Assembly: GCA_907164885.2 (NCBI GenBank)
Contig: OU015493.1
Location: 59,389,935-59,453,934, forward strand
DNA length: 64,000 bases
From: Dolomedes plantarius
Lineage: Eukaryota; Arthropoda; Arachnida; Araneae; Dolomedidae
Reading direction: 5' to 3'
The notes beneath the pieces were generated by a model that was not told the DNA's origin, searched no databases, and saw nothing but the letters and a program-made list of their open reading frames with translations. Position 1 is the stretch's first letter; the number at the start of each line of letters is the position of its first letter. A program made the translations under genes and the position numbers. Below, piece after piece: positions 1 to 14,074 of this stretch.

Positions 1-1655
1 CAGATATTGCATAAATTTTATCAGGTTCTTATATTTTCTACATGCCCAATCTATAATTCCGTTCAGGAAATTTATACTGCAGGAAACGCTCATCGTACCA
101 CGAGTGTTGCACCAGATTATCGTGGTCCTGGTAAAGAACAAAACTTTAACCAACCTTTAAATAAAAATCAAGTTATAATGTAGGATTATAGCCTCTGTTT
201 TAAATACATTATATAGAGTAAAAAAAAAACATAAGAACCTTGGGAACAAACAAGGTGATTTAACTATTAAAATCCAAGCAAGAAAAAAATTCTTATTCGG
301 CATGTATTTAATTTTCGAGAGGCCAATGAGCATGTTATGATTTCAAAATGTTTCTAGCGCTTTCTTCAGCGTAAACATTTCCTCCAGTGTACACATTAGT
401 GAAAAGGTAGATTTTCCAAATATTATGGCATGAAAAATTACATTATTGTTAAAAAAATTTTTTAGACTAGTTTGTGGTAAATAAGTAAACACGTGAAGTA
501 TATACACCACTGGCAACAATGTTGAGTAAACATTTGAACTGCATTTTCTACAAAAGTATAAGGAAGTTCATCATGGACAGTTTATTAAAATCGGATAAGA
601 TAAACAGAATGAAGATACACAGCGATAAACCAAAGTAATCATTTGCGCTAAGTACTGAATTGATACAGGTAAAGGCAAACTAAAGTTGTGTAAACGGAAA
701 TGATTGGATTCCTCCAAATATACAAAAGTTTTACTAACCATATAAAACAACCTCTAGCTATAGATATAGTTAATAAACATTCAAAAAATCTATTACCAAA
801 CTAATAAGATAACAACTTTAATGCTATCATTTTACGGAAAACAAGCAAACTATTTTCATAAGGTACTGATTGCTAGAAAATATTTACTCGGAACTCTAGA
901 TTACTCCTGCTAATTAACGGGTAATTGTGTCCGGAACAAGCAAAAATCAAAAAAAGGTTACATTTATAGAGGAATTCGCAGCAAAAAAGACGGGCTATGT
1001 AGAAAAAGATGAGCTATTTGGAGGTTTGTTATCAACTAATTATAGTAATTTAGTTAAAGTGTTAATATACTAATGATAAGACAGTCTTTCCTCTGTTTAT
1101 TGGAAGAAGTAAGTTTTTTTGTGCTTGGAAGCACAGTTGCTATTCTTTTCGATTATAAGTATTACAATGATAAATAATTTCTCTCGTAATGCATGGATAA
1201 TCTGATAAATGAAGTTCCCAGCAAACAAGAGAAAGTAAAACTTCATAGTAGGTGCAAGGGTCAATAAAACGTTTAAGTTATTTTTTTTGACATAATGTGT
1301 CTGTTAGTAACTAATTTAAATGAGTTTAATAGTTGCCTCCATCCGTCACTCGACTTGTTTATCGGCATATAAATGACAAAAAGACGCTTCCCAGAAACCC
1401 ACAGTAAGTCAATGAACACTCCACGCGTTAATCCAGAAAATGACGATATGTTAATCCGAATTCGAGCATCATTAAATATGCAGAAAACAAAGCCGGAATG
1501 GAGAAACTTCCACCGTATATCATATACTTAGCGCCCGAGACTATAATCACCACTTTAAACATCTTGATGTGAACTTATTTTCCTCCTTTTTTTTTTCTCT
1601 TCTGTGGTGTTACCTTATAATCAGTGTCAGATGTAATTTCGGGCATCGAGATATT
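1..1655. other. AT-rich stretch, nothing recognised
   Basis: Only short, compositionally biased ORFs occur here. I see no transposon ends, tandem repeats, tRNA-like boxes or protein motifs on either strand. Confidence 0.5.
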
Positions 1656-1660
1656 GAAAA

Positions 1661-1800
1661 ATGCGCCCCTCTGTCGCGGTTGCAGCGAATGTCGCTCGAC
1701 AATGGGCCGGAAGGCGAGATAGATGCCTGTCATTTGATATGAACTCGTGATTCATATCAGCTGTCATTTGACGAGTTGATTTGAGTGCTACAGAACCGAC
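1661..1800. promoter_or_regulatory. Palindromic motif cluster, possible enhancer
   Basis: A GC-balanced patch in AT-rich DNA. It holds the 11-mer CTGTCATTTGA twice in the same orientation (1727-1737 and 1761-1771). Between them is a perfect inverted repeat, TGATATGAA / TTCATATCA (1735-1743 and 1751-1759, 7 nt spacer). TGTCA is the core of TALE-homeodomain (Meis/Homothorax-type) sites, which is why a regulatory role is worth naming. The role is inference; no nearby gene is visible. Confidence 0.25.
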
Positions 1801-2430
1801 ATTAAGGCATAAGGCAATGTATGCAAAAGGCTAATTATTTTCGACAAATTGCTATTTTGTTTTGCCTGTTGTGTTTAAGAGATTGTAATTGATTTTTCGA
1901 ATCTCATTTTGTTGGTTACTCGTGTTCTTTTCAGATGAAGTTTTAAAAGTGTTAACGATTTGTATGTCTTGCTGCAAGTGATTTTTCTTTTCGGATAAAA
2001 TAACATCATTTAAGTAGAAAATTACACAATTTTATTATTAGTATTAAAACAGACATTTGTAATGCTTTTTCCCCTAAATTTGTCTTTAAGTGAAGATAAT
2101 TTTACATGAATGATTTTCACCAATGGAAATTTTGTTTGCTAAAATTACAAATTTTAAGCCTGCTTTTGTTTCAGTTATATATGTTGAACAAAAGATTTAT
2201 ATACTTATAAAGATTTATATTCTCCCTGTTGGGAATAGGAAAGTTTTCAAAATGATTGCATACAGGATTTACAAAAAAATTTCTGCTTCAGAGAAAATAT
2301 ATTCAATTTGTTTTTTCTAAACAAAAATTCGGAGCCCAATTTAATGAAAACTGAGCCCAGGACCTCAGTAAAAAACTTTGCAGGGATAGTTTACAAGAAA
2401 TTTTAAATATGATCTTGTAAATATAGCAAA
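1801..2430. other. AT-rich stretch, nothing firm
   Basis: No coding signal. Its distal part may be the diverged upstream flank of the repeat copy at 2431-2575, but the similarity is too weak to delimit by eye. Confidence 0.4.
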
Positions 2431-2575
2431 ATTTTAAAAAATTCCATTTCTAGATACATTGACTTAAGCACAGATGTATAGCAGGATGCAGATTGACAAC
2501 ATAAAACTGTTATATCTCGCAACGCAATGATCGTAGAAACACGTATTTAGTTTTGTTTGATTTCAAAATCCATTT
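2431..2575 (+). repeat. Ancient dispersed repeat, copy A
   Basis: First of four diverged copies, all on the + strand, of an unclassified repeat (others near 34960-35160, 55170-55425 and 59510-59735). Shared landmarks in order are AAAATTCCATT, then AAGCACAGATGTATAGCAG, then a CAATGATCGTAGA-like block and a TTT-rich tail. No terminal repeats, target duplication or coding capacity is visible. It may be an old transposon or an old segmental duplication. Confidence 0.5.
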
Positions 2576-5290
2576 AGTATATTATAAAGTCAAGAAACTG
2601 AAAATGCACATTTAATGAAAAACTTCTCTCCCAGTACCGCCTTGTAAAAGATCTCTAATAAAAATTAAAGCGTATGAGATATACTCTATTATTATCGAAA
2701 ATCATCGCTTTTATTTAGTAGAATGACCCATGTATGACGTATATTTATCTTATAAATATACTTACAAAAATACAGAGTAGAAATTATTTTATGAGGGTAT
2801 TATTGATTATGGACGTATTTTCTTGTGCCGTTAATGTTGCAAGAGACTGCCTTTCATAATTCCAATAACGAAGTTGTTTGTCTATTTACCAATTAGTGTT
2901 TTTAGAAGACATGCATTGTTTTTATGACTTTTATGGAATGCATATCAGTAATATGTACATTTCCGGTGGTGAGCGCGAGTCTACTTTGAAGAGGAAGTTT
3001 AACATCTTCGCACAAAGCAGAATCTGCGAAGATGAAAGTTAAGTTCGGAGGGTGGCCGAAGTCTGATGTCCGCGATAATGGACTATAAGATGAGGAGTAG
3101 TAATGAAGTTTTTAATTGTCTGATGACTGATCATTTTCCCTAACTAAATTAAAATACCCAATACTATGGCATTTCAATTTGGTGTGGGAGTACCACAAAT
3201 CCCTACCTATGAGGCATCTTTTGAAATCTTATAAACTTCGGTTTAGCTATCCCTAACTAGTAATTTTAGCTGGTCTTTTTAGGTTACCACAAAGACCAGT
3301 TAATAAGACTTAATTTGTTAATATGATTTTTCATAACTTTGGAATCGAGTTTAAACACAACCAATTTATAACTCTCATTTTTTTAGTTCTTTTCCCGGAC
3401 TCCAAAGTTAATCGGCTAACTCTCACCCCCTTTTCGGAGTTACGCGGTGTAACTTTCTTCAGCTGTTGGGATGATCATGCCATTCCCTCATTTCAGATGG
3501 CGTTCCCGAAGTATGCAATTTTTTTCAGTTAGTAGAGTGGACGTCCTTCCAGGAAGTGATTCTGGTTCAGGAAGAAGCACTTTTTTCTGGTCAAGACATC
3601 ATCGGCCTCATCGGTCAAACCGAGCAGACTGTTCTAGGGAGTGGTGATATGAAGTCCCATTCAGCACAGAAAGGGTTGGTAGGCGTTCCTTAGGGTTTGC
3701 TGTTAAGAGATAGAGGAAATTTATCTTAATTAATTTTTTTAAATTTTATTTTGGAGAGATAATTCTTGCTCAAACTGCTCATTGGAGAGTTTATTCTTGT
3801 CGTTAATTACTTGCAAACACTCAAATGAATCGATTAACTTTAATACGTTCAAATAATATGAAAATACAGTTTAGTGGAAGTTTATGTTGATTAATTTCTA
3901 ACATGACCACTTTAACCCTTGAATCAATTGTAATCAATAAACAATTAATATCAGGATTCCTCTCTAAAAAGTAAAAGGTATCAAACCTTATAGTAATATT
4001 CGTATGAAGATTTCAAACACCTGCATTTGTAAAATACTTATTTTCTTTCAGAAATAGCTATTTCATAGCCTCATATTTTTTAAAAAATTTATATTTAATG
4101 TAAAAGTATTTTTCGCATAGGTTTATCTCGTGTATCCCAAGACAAATGACTCATGTGTTTACCTCCTCTCTTAGATAAAATAATCAAATGTTATCCTCAG
4201 AAAGGAATATGGCATCTTTAGAACCTTGTGATCTCGATTTGTCATCTTTAAGTATTTATAGATGACACAATAACCGTAAAAAACTTGCGGCAAAGGTTTT
4301 ATGTGATTAGGGGGTACTCTTTCAAAAATTAAATATACTCTGAAACTCAAAATTTCGTTCTAACAAATCTTCATACATATCGCCTACCCAATATAGTTTT
4401 TGTCGCTTCATGGGACATAGGTTCGAATTCCGCCCAAAGCAAAGATGTTTCTCTTCTGTATCCTCATAGACAGCCACATTAAATCACTAATGGGTGCTCC
4501 CGAAATATCCTACAAAATTCACGGTAAGTCGAGATGAATGTCCCAAGGTTAATGCATGCCACATTGTAAAGAAAACAATTTTTTTCCTGCTACACACAAA
4601 ATGTTTCCCGGCTAGTGAACGTTCTGTTGTGCCGCAAATCGAAGATGACATAACGACGGTCATTGAAACAAACGTCACCTCTCGTTATAGAGGATAAGCG
4701 CACACTCAGAATAGACATTTCCGATTCCTTTCGTTTTCCTTACACGATTCCCGATTTCAATAAACCTTCTGTCAGGCAGTCTTATGGGGAAGATATTTGT
4801 GCCTGTTCTGTGCAACTTTCTGTCGATTAGTCAGATATGTGAGATGTTCAGCCAAGAGAAATCCATAATAGTTTTGAGGGTTGCCTCGAGGCGAGTAGTA
4901 TACATCCTCTACGCATGAGCAGTCATGACGACATCCACAGGAGAGTGCAGAACTTATTAGCAGGTTTAGAAATGTCGCTAAAGAAGATATTTCCTGCTCT
5001 TTTCTTCCTTTCTTTTTTGTTGTTTAAGAAAGCTGTTGGATTTGATACAAACACGATACAACCCACAGATGGGGTGGAGATGCGGAGATTTTTCTCTCGG
5101 TCTGCGCGAACGCCCGCACATAAAAAAATGGGTTAAAAAATTGGAAATTGGAAGTTTCATTCAATATATACATTTTTATCCAAACTCTGGGTTGTTTGCC
5201 TCTTCCTTCCTGCAGAAGACATACTCAAGACTGCATTTTAAGAGTTTATTAATGAAGATTTTCTGCAACAAATGATTCTAGCTCAATACG
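2576..5290. other. Long stretch without genes
   Basis: Only short ORFs without recognisable motifs. Near 4411-4425 a tRNA B-box-like string (GGTTCGAATTCC) could be a decayed SINE on the + strand, but no matching A box is convincing. Nothing else stands out. Confidence 0.4.
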
Positions 5291-5308
5291 AGAAAAATTG
5301 TTTAGGAT
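5291..5308 (+). repeat. 18 bp direct repeat, partner at 7180-7197
   Basis: AGAAAAATTGTTTAGGAT occurs here and again at 7180-7197. The pair brackets about 1.9 kb that holds a (TA)n tract and a nested transposon. It could be a target-site duplication of an older insertion or chance in AT-rich DNA. Confidence 0.4.
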
Positions 5309-5370
5309 TCTATTTGACCTTTTCTTCCGGACTGGGATAGCATGTATCCCAAGAATACGGGCCCAGGAAT

Positions 5371-7060
<1,690 letters not shown>

Positions 7061-7197
7061 TATATATATATATAACCCCCTTAATTACCGTTCTTAGGAA
7101 GGGGGTTTGAAATTTCCCATTCTAAAGAGGCAAATGGACCCCGTAAAATGGAAAAATGGACCCCGTACGCTAAAGGTTAAGAAAAATTGTTTAGGAT

Positions 7198-8066
7198 ACA
7201 TCCCCATTGTATCATGTCCAAGCGTCGAATAAGATCACGAAACAAGATCGAAAGTTCGAGTTTTTTCTTTTTTTTTACATAATGTATTATTTTCTCGATT
7301 ATATATTTTCATCAACAGTACATCTGCTTACGATCCGCGTTGCCTTCTCTTGCCATGATACGAGAAACATCGATTCTACTGTATATGTATCTCGTATCAT
7401 TCCACTGAGGTTTTAGTGAGAGACCGATACTGGGTGGATTATAACCCGATTAGAGCATCCAATCCGCACTTGCCCAATGTATGACACACATACTGACAAG
7501 CTTCAAAGCCCCAAGTGTGAACGCACGCTGATAAGTTGAATCAAACAAAACGTTAGAATAAAATATGATACTGGGGACATATCCCCGGTAAAAATTTGTT
7601 TTATGCTTTCTGCAGGGATTGCCAACCCGTGATTAAGCAAACTTTTCTAGACAGTTTCTTCCATGAAACTTGTGGAAACACAGACTGGAACAAAATACTT
7701 CTTAATAACCACAATCTAATAAAAAGGATGGCATGATTTGAAAGTGTGAATGCTAGCATTTGTTCATTGTTCATGGTGACGATCTTACCTAATGCTCCCC
7801 AGCCAGACGATGAACTATTAATTAGTTCGAAAATTGTAGCCATTCTTTTTGCTAGATTGTGGTTATTAAGAAGTCTTTTGATCCTGATTTTCTAGACAGT
7901 GTTTTGATTTCTCCAGGGAAGGCATTCCAAAGTTTGCAAAAAGATAAACTAGAATTTAATCTATAGCATAATAAACCAAACTAACCTTTAAATTACAATT
8001 ACATCGTTAAATTATAATATTGAATTACAATATAGTATTCTATCACTTTCTATCGTATATAGTGAA
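7198..8066. other. No gene recognised
   Basis: Unclassified AT-rich DNA. Short ORFs on both strands show no motifs. Confidence 0.4.
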
Positions 8067-8068
8067 TA

Positions 8069-8784
8069 AGGTGACTGCCTATGTTCGGAGCCAATTTTTT
8101 TCAAAAAATCCCTTTTTTAAGGATTTTTATGTCTTTTATGGTAAAATAGCACTTAAAAATTAAAAAATAAACAAAAACTTACCTGTAAATACAATACTTT
8201 ATTATAAATTAGTCAATTCGAAGTAATTTTTAATGAAATTTAGCTAAAACGCCTATCACTCTGAACAAAATTCTAATGCTACTATTTTAATTTCCGTCGC
8301 ACACATGATAAAATGACTTACAATATAAGAGAAATTTTAAAATGCAAAAATAATACAGACAATTTTATGATCCAATATGAAAATTTTCACCGATTCCTCA
8401 TTCCTTTCCTTATAAAAACAGCCCCAAATAAAAGCTATTTATTATACATCAATTATTGTACGTCATTTCATTAGCAATAGCATCTAAAACATTTCCAGAA
8501 AATTTTATAAAATAATATACATTATTATGTGAAATATCATGATAACGGTAGAGATTTGTGCTAAAAAACATAATTCTGAGAAAAACGCATTTAAAGTTGT
8601 TTGTCACTTCAATTTTGTAGCAGACGATGTTTTTTTTAAATAGCGGTAACTCTGCTTCTAATTGATGTAGAATGAAAATCAAAACTGTTTTGAAAAGAGA
8701 AAATATTGAATTGCACAATTCTTGCAAAAAATAAAATTGACCAAAATAGTCAAAAAATGACATTTTCAACGTAGGTAGTCACCT
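8069..8784 (+). mobile_element. 716 bp TA-flanked MITE, copy 1
   Basis: Begins AGGTGACTGCCTATGTT and ends with its imperfect inverted complement AACGTAGGTAGTCACCT, with TA on both sides (8067-8068 and 8785-8786). An inverse copy lies at 46669-47407 and matches along its whole length with many substitutions. It has no transposase. TA duplication and short TIRs suggest a non-autonomous Tc1/mariner-type element; the parent family is not visible in this window. Confidence 0.8.
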
Positions 8785-8786
8785 TA

Positions 8787-9539
8787 ATGTAATGCAAAAC
8801 ACTTTTATAAGAGGCTAGCATGGAAAAGAGCTACTTATTAGATAAGAGTATAGGAATTCGGAACATCCAGACTTTTCCTGTTTATCATTTTCCGAATTTC
8901 AGGAATCACCTGAGTCATTATTGCATGTTTCTATTCCTTCATGTAGTTTATTCTCAGCTGTTTCTTTGCGTTCCTCGTGCATTTTCAAGAAATATACATA
9001 ATGCACTTTACAGGGTATAGTTTTGTGGGTTATGTTCGTTATTTTATAAAATTTTGTCAGTTATAACTTATTTTCAGCCATGCCGAATGGCTGATTGTTT
9101 GATTAGTTTTGGAGCGTTCTGATCATTACTTAAAATGCGAGGGCTTAATTGACCGGTACTTAGAGCTTACCATGAATAGAGACTATGAATGGTTGTAGCC
9201 ATTCTTGAGTAGCTACAACCACTAATGATTTAAGCCTTTATATTCTGGTTCCAAACACTAGTGTCCTACTCATTCAACCATTGCCTGTCTCTCAAAAAAT
9301 GCAGTTAGTATACGTAAATTGTAGATTACATTACTTCATAAATATTCTCACACTGTTCATAAAAATGTTCATTCTTCTATACTGAACAAAAATCTCCATT
9401 ATATATTATTTTTTTGTTATTTATTTATTTTGAAAAGAGGTAAATTGACATGTAAAAGTCGTTGCAACGAAGCTGTATAGTAAACCTCGTTCAGCGAAAT
9501 TCCGTTAAATGGAAACACTTCTTAGCACAGCACCCTATT
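8787..9539. other. No gene recognised
   Basis: Contains a small hairpin at 9190-9221 (10 bp perfect arms TGGTTGTAGC / GCTACAACCA, 12 nt loop). Near 9478-9515 there is a string like a pogo/Tigger terminus (TAAACCTCGTT), with no partner end found. Otherwise unremarkable. Confidence 0.35.
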
Positions 9540-9573
9540 ATCAATGCATTACGTAAGGAAACATAAAAATGCA
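9540..9573 (+). repeat. 34 bp exact direct repeat, left copy
   Basis: Positions 9540-9573 are repeated exactly at 10001-10034 (core GCATTACGTAAGGAAAC). The intervening 427 bp include a hAT-like end. 34 bp is too long for a usual target duplication, so repair-associated duplication is more likely. Confidence 0.85.
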
Positions 9574-9762
9574 GATTGCTTGAGAAAAATTCAGCAAGTC
9601 TCCTAAATATAGGAATATATAATTTTTTTCTAGAGGTTAAAGGGAAAATCTATTTAAATGTTAATATTACTCGTATATTGTTTAAATTTTATTCAAAACA
9701 CAATTAGCAGTTCATTTAAAACCTTATTTTTTATTTGCAGGTCATTTTTGGATGTTTTACGG

Positions 9763-9960
9763 CAGGGGTCGGCAAATAGCGGCCCACTACAATTTTTTTT
9801 GTGGCCCGCCAAGACACCCAGAAAAATCCGGACAGCCAGAAAAACTGCCAAAGACAGCCAAAAACTCTTCTGGCTCAAAGACGGCCAGAAAACCTGCCAA
9901 TATTTTATTTAATTTATATTTATTGTTTTTTATGATACAATTTATACATTTTCTGAAATG
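9763..9960 (+). mobile_element. hAT-like terminal fragment
   Basis: CAGGGGTCGGCAAATAGCGG is a typical hAT 5' terminus, followed by a GGCCCGCC-containing subterminal region seen in many hAT elements. The first ten bases equal those of the complete element at 19143. No matching 3' end or 8 bp duplication was found, so the fragment limit at about 9960 is arbitrary. Imperfect CCAGAAAA repeats lie at 9835-9900. Confidence 0.6.
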
Positions 9961-10000
9961 CAAAGTTAACTAATAAATGAAATAATTTTAAAAGGCCCTC

Positions 10001-10034
10001 ATCAATGCATTACGTAAGGAAACATAAAAATGCA
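10001..10034 (+). repeat. 34 bp exact direct repeat, right copy
   Basis: Partner of 9540-9573. The sequence after each copy diverges at once (GATTGC versus ATTGCC). Confidence 0.85.
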
Positions 10035-10620
10035 ATTGCCCTCCCTGTTTTAAGGTTTTTCGTGCATACCGATGCATTTATTGCCGTGGATAATCGGAAG
10101 TTCTGAGTATTATTACTTCTATTTGCTGGAACCTGAATAATAGAATATTTATCTAAAGAGAGTAGAATAATAATCAAGTACCCTTTAAATAATAATAATC
10201 TTAAGAGAGAAAAACTATTGCTGAAGGCGCGTAATTTTTTATTTGTATATTTCTGATTACATTTGAAGAGCCGGTTGCCCAAGGCTCAATACCCGATAGC
10301 CCATTTCCTCGCGAAAAGCACTATCATTTCTCCGAGTCTATGATATCGGAAATTACGAGACTTCATTGATGTGTACGATAGATGAGTATACTGGATACGA
10401 AACGCAATTTGCTCTGCCCCTCCTTTCTTTTCCCTTTCATTTTTTCCCCGTTAACCCTGAAGTCACTTGATGTGATGCATACTGATGATTGATTTACGTT
10501 CCATCACTCTCAGAACAACATATTATGAAGTATCGATGGGAAATATGCACTAATGTACATTACCCGACTGATTCTAAGATTCGGGATTAACTTTTTGGTT
10601 TTGAGCTATAGCGATAAATG
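10035..10620. other. No gene recognised
   Basis: Unclassified AT-rich DNA; the 90-residue minus-strand ORF has no recognisable motif. Confidence 0.4.
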
Positions 10621-10628
10621 ATTTAGAG

Positions 10629-11319
10629 CAGTGGTTCCCAACTGGTGGTACGCGAGAGCATTTGAGGTGGTACGCAGAAGGGGTCATTAATGATAAGTAT
10701 AATGGACTGGTTTTCTTGCCTCGCAGTCGGAAGTGGCGCTTGAGTCATCCCTGTCTGTCGAATGTAAGAATGTTTTCAAGAAAATAAGTCTTGTTTCTTT
10801 CTGGGCGCCTACAAGAAATGGTTATCCTGCTCTTTTTAATCAAGCAATAAAATCTTTAACTCCATATTTTACAACGTATTTATGTGAACGTGGGTTTTCA
10901 GAGCTGGTGTATGTGAAAAACAAGTACAGGATTAGACTGAACATGGAAAACGAACTGGGATTAAAGACAAGCACTATTGAACCTGACATAGAAACTCTAA
11001 TAAAAAATCAGCATAAGCAACTGCAAGTTTTTCATCAAGCCTCCTGGTAAAGACATTTTAATGTTGGGAAATTGTACTTGCCATTTGTTAATAAAGTTAT
11101 ACATATAAAGTTAAAGTTACATATAAAGTTATTTTCCTAGTTTTATAGATTTATTTTCTGCATTTTGTTTTATTTATACTTAAATACATTTTGTAAAGTT
11201 TATCATACGTGTATAGAATTTATTTGACCCCCTCAAAAAGTTATAACATAACCAGTGGTACGCCACGACCCTACAAAGTTCTCAGTGATACTAAAGTATT
11301 AAAAGGTTGGAAATCACTG
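10629..11319 (+). mobile_element. hAT transposon, internally deleted
   Basis: A 691 bp element starts CAGTGGTTCCCAAC and ends GTTGGAAATCACTG. A perfect 8 bp target duplication ATTTAGAG flanks it (10621-10628 and 11320-11327). The subterminal GGTGGTACGC motif recurs inverted near the right end (GTACGCCACGACC). The interior keeps only the last part of the transposase gene. Confidence 0.93.
10733..11050 (+). pseudogene. hAT transposase C-terminal remnant
   Basis: The reading frame to the stop at 11048-11050 encodes the C-terminal dimerisation region of a hAT transposase. The diagnostic run is TTYLCERGFSELVYVKNKYR, followed by RLNMENELGLK and an EPDIETL segment, matching the ZBED5/SCAND3-like group of hAT proteins. 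The BED zinc finger and the catalytic DDE core are missing. The first Met of the frame is arbitrary because the upstream coding part was lost with the internal deletion. No activity is expected. Confidence 0.85.
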
Positions 11320-11327
11320 ATTTAGAG

Positions 11328-13535
11328 TATATGCCTTTTCGAACTGTATACTTACATTGCGGAAAATAAACTAAGAGAAAATGACGGTAGGAATAGAGAT
11401 CCTTTTTGACACAAGGCTCATTAATGGTTACATACCAGTTGAAAAGACATGGCAGATAGCAAACAACATCGTCAGTGCATACCTAAAGGTGACAAATCAG
11501 ATGGGCGGTTAGAATTATAGCCCTTTGGCTTAGATCGCCGACTCTCTAATTAGATTTTTATAATGACCTAAAAGAAGATGAGCATAATGATTACTTGCTT
11601 CCGGTTATTTTTTAGTTCCAAACATCAAACTAAATTACTGTTACGAGTAATTAATACCCTGTTCAGTGTTTTTGTTCTTGATAAATATTCGGTGAAAGAT
11701 ATTCAGAAAGGAAGGAAAAGACAAGGATATAATCTTAATTGATCCATCGATTGTCTAGTTAGAATGCAAATATATATGCTGAACATAGCCGCTTGTATTA
11801 TTAGTGACGTCGAGTCACTATAGTTCACTGCCGCCGAAATGTATATGACGAAGAATGGAACTTATGACACATCGAATGATGTGAAACAGACACTCTTAGA
11901 AAATGCGAAAAAAAATATGCTGAATTTGTCATTATATTAAAGTTTTGGAGTCTCGATCGTTGTAAGAACTACTAAATTGCAAAAAGATTTTTATTTTGTG
12001 TCTGTGATTAAACAAAATTGAAGGTTTTGTAGACTGAGTAATATTTTTGTTATGAAAAAAGAGCATGGCATAGCCGTTGTCATGGGAAATTACGGCCGCT
12101 CTGAAAGCATGGGATCTCACGTTCGATGTCCAAGCAAACCGAGTTGGTGAGAAAATGAAAAGTGAGGCAGAGTGTTTGTTGTAATGATCCCATGATCATT
12201 ACAACATGATGCTTTTGTGTAAAAGTGTGCAATAAAAGTGAGTAATCAGTGTAAAACAATTAAGATTTAAGGAGATTGAACGCATGGGTGAATGCCTCTT
12301 GATCATGGTTGACGGCTGGATTCTTCATAAACTTGGTATCTGATATCCCCACTTCCTTATAAATGAATGCATTGCGATCATTTCTCAAGGTTTATGACTT
12401 CAGAAATAACCAGATACTTCTGGGTAGGAGGGGCTGGGCTTTAGGTTTCAAATAGCAATTTGTTCGGCACTCGATGTTGATTTCGATCGACTTTTTTTTT
12501 TACGTTTTCCTAACCCCATAAAGATACATGATCCGACGCCTTGCATACTGATTATGATCCCTGTTACTCAAAGATCAATTGATTCTGAAAGGAAAAATGC
12601 CGTGATGGACTCCCGCATTGTAGTTTCGAGAGAGATAACAAGATCGGATTTCCCTTTTCTCTCTGAGTAATGATGGAAGATCTCCGGGTTCCATTGGACG
12701 AGCAATCAGCGATTCTGTACGCCTTATTTGCAAGTAGATTGTATCACTGAATAGGCAATAGTTGTAAGTAATTGGGAGGAAAGAAAATTTAATAAGGTCT
12801 CTGTGGAAAAACTCTTTTCAGAGGAATGGCGTCTTAAAAGTTGGAAGCTGAAACAAGCATCAATAATTTGAAATCAGCGTGGTAATTTTGTTTTGATTAG
12901 AAATCTGAAACAGAGAAAGAGCAGATTAAACTTACGGTCCAAATAATGAAATGAGTAAAATTCATAAGTTAGAAAAGATGCTTCTGAATGTTTCACGAAA
13001 AGCAATTTCGTCGTAAATGAAATTTTAGTCTGTAATTTAATACCATTATTAATCTTAAAATCCTAATTGAGTCTATGCTTATAAAAACAAACTACTCGTA
13101 TCACTGATAGTTTTGATCTTATTATCTGGTTATGTTAATCTCAACTATTAGAGAAAATCTCATTTAAAGCCTTTCCATACACGTCTCCTGCCTGCGTTTT
13201 TGAGGCAAATACGAACAGGTCATCAACTCAGGTTATTCGCCAGTTCGCATTTATTTATTCGGCCATGTTGAATTTGATTATCCGAAGTATATTTGTCTTA
13301 TGTTAGCCTAATGGGTGCACATATCATCTTCTAGGCTTGGGAATTCAACGCGGATCTTCTAACATCGAAGTCATTGTTTTTCAAACTGAACCATCTCGGG
13401 GGTTTAACAAACTCCTATTTTTTGATATTCATTCTCCATTGCCTGTTAGGGCCATCGACACAGAACATTTTCCTGTTTTTAAATCTTTTCTCATTTACTT
13501 ATGTATTTATTTACGATTTTATTTTGTTAATTGCT
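11328..13535. other. Long stretch without genes
   Basis: No motifs in the short ORFs. A perfect hairpin occurs at 12177-12206 (13 bp arms TGTTGTAATGATC / GATCATTACAACA, 4 nt loop). The rest looks like single-copy or very old repeat DNA. Confidence 0.4.
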
Positions 13536-13542
13536 AATTATT

Positions 13543-13850
13543 ATATTGTTTTGTTGCTGTTGCTGTTAATGCCCCTTGACCGGAAGTGTTCCAGACCAGG
13601 ACCACATAGTTTGAGGAATGAAGTCCATATCGGGCTGAGGAGTGTGGCTCCGGATGACAATAGCATCACAAGGGTCGGAGTTCGTCTTAGGTGCCACCTC
13701 AATTTTTACCGAGCACTCCTAGGGATGATATATGGGAGGATCGTATCCTCTCCCACCCTCTCTGACCTCATAGAGGGACTTTCTGCTTTACGGTCTGCTT
13801 TACCCTCGGTGCCGTCAACCGATGCCCTACCATTAAGATACATCGGGCCC
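13543..13850 (-). mobile_element. GC-rich retroposon with CAA/CAG-type tail
   Basis: A GC-rich island of about 290 bp in very AT-rich surroundings. On the minus strand it ends in a simple tail of repeated AACAGC/AACA units (13550-13575), like tails of LINEs and their SINEs. The 7 bp AATTATT at 13536-13542 and 13851-13857 may be the target duplication. It could be a SINE or a LINE 3' UTR. The 251-residue + strand ORF through it is fortuitous: its ends are low-complexity hydrophobic residues from AT-rich flanks. Confidence 0.5.
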
Positions 13851-14074
13851 AATTATTGTTTCATTATTTTGTTCCATAAGTTATTCACTAAGATATTTTC
13901 ATTATTTTATTCTACTAATTTTTTATTTATAATTGCATTTCATTCCTTTCTTTATTATATATTTATTATTTTCTATGTAGTATTTATAATTGTTATTATC
14001 ATTACTCCAAGCCACAGATTTTCCGATATGAAAATCGGGGCATATGCATTTATATTTCACCAGTGGTGTTCAGT

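Noticed and set aside
8449..8769. 106-residue minus-strand ORF inside the 716 bp MITE
   Set aside because: The second copy (46669-47407) does not keep the frame, so it is not coding.
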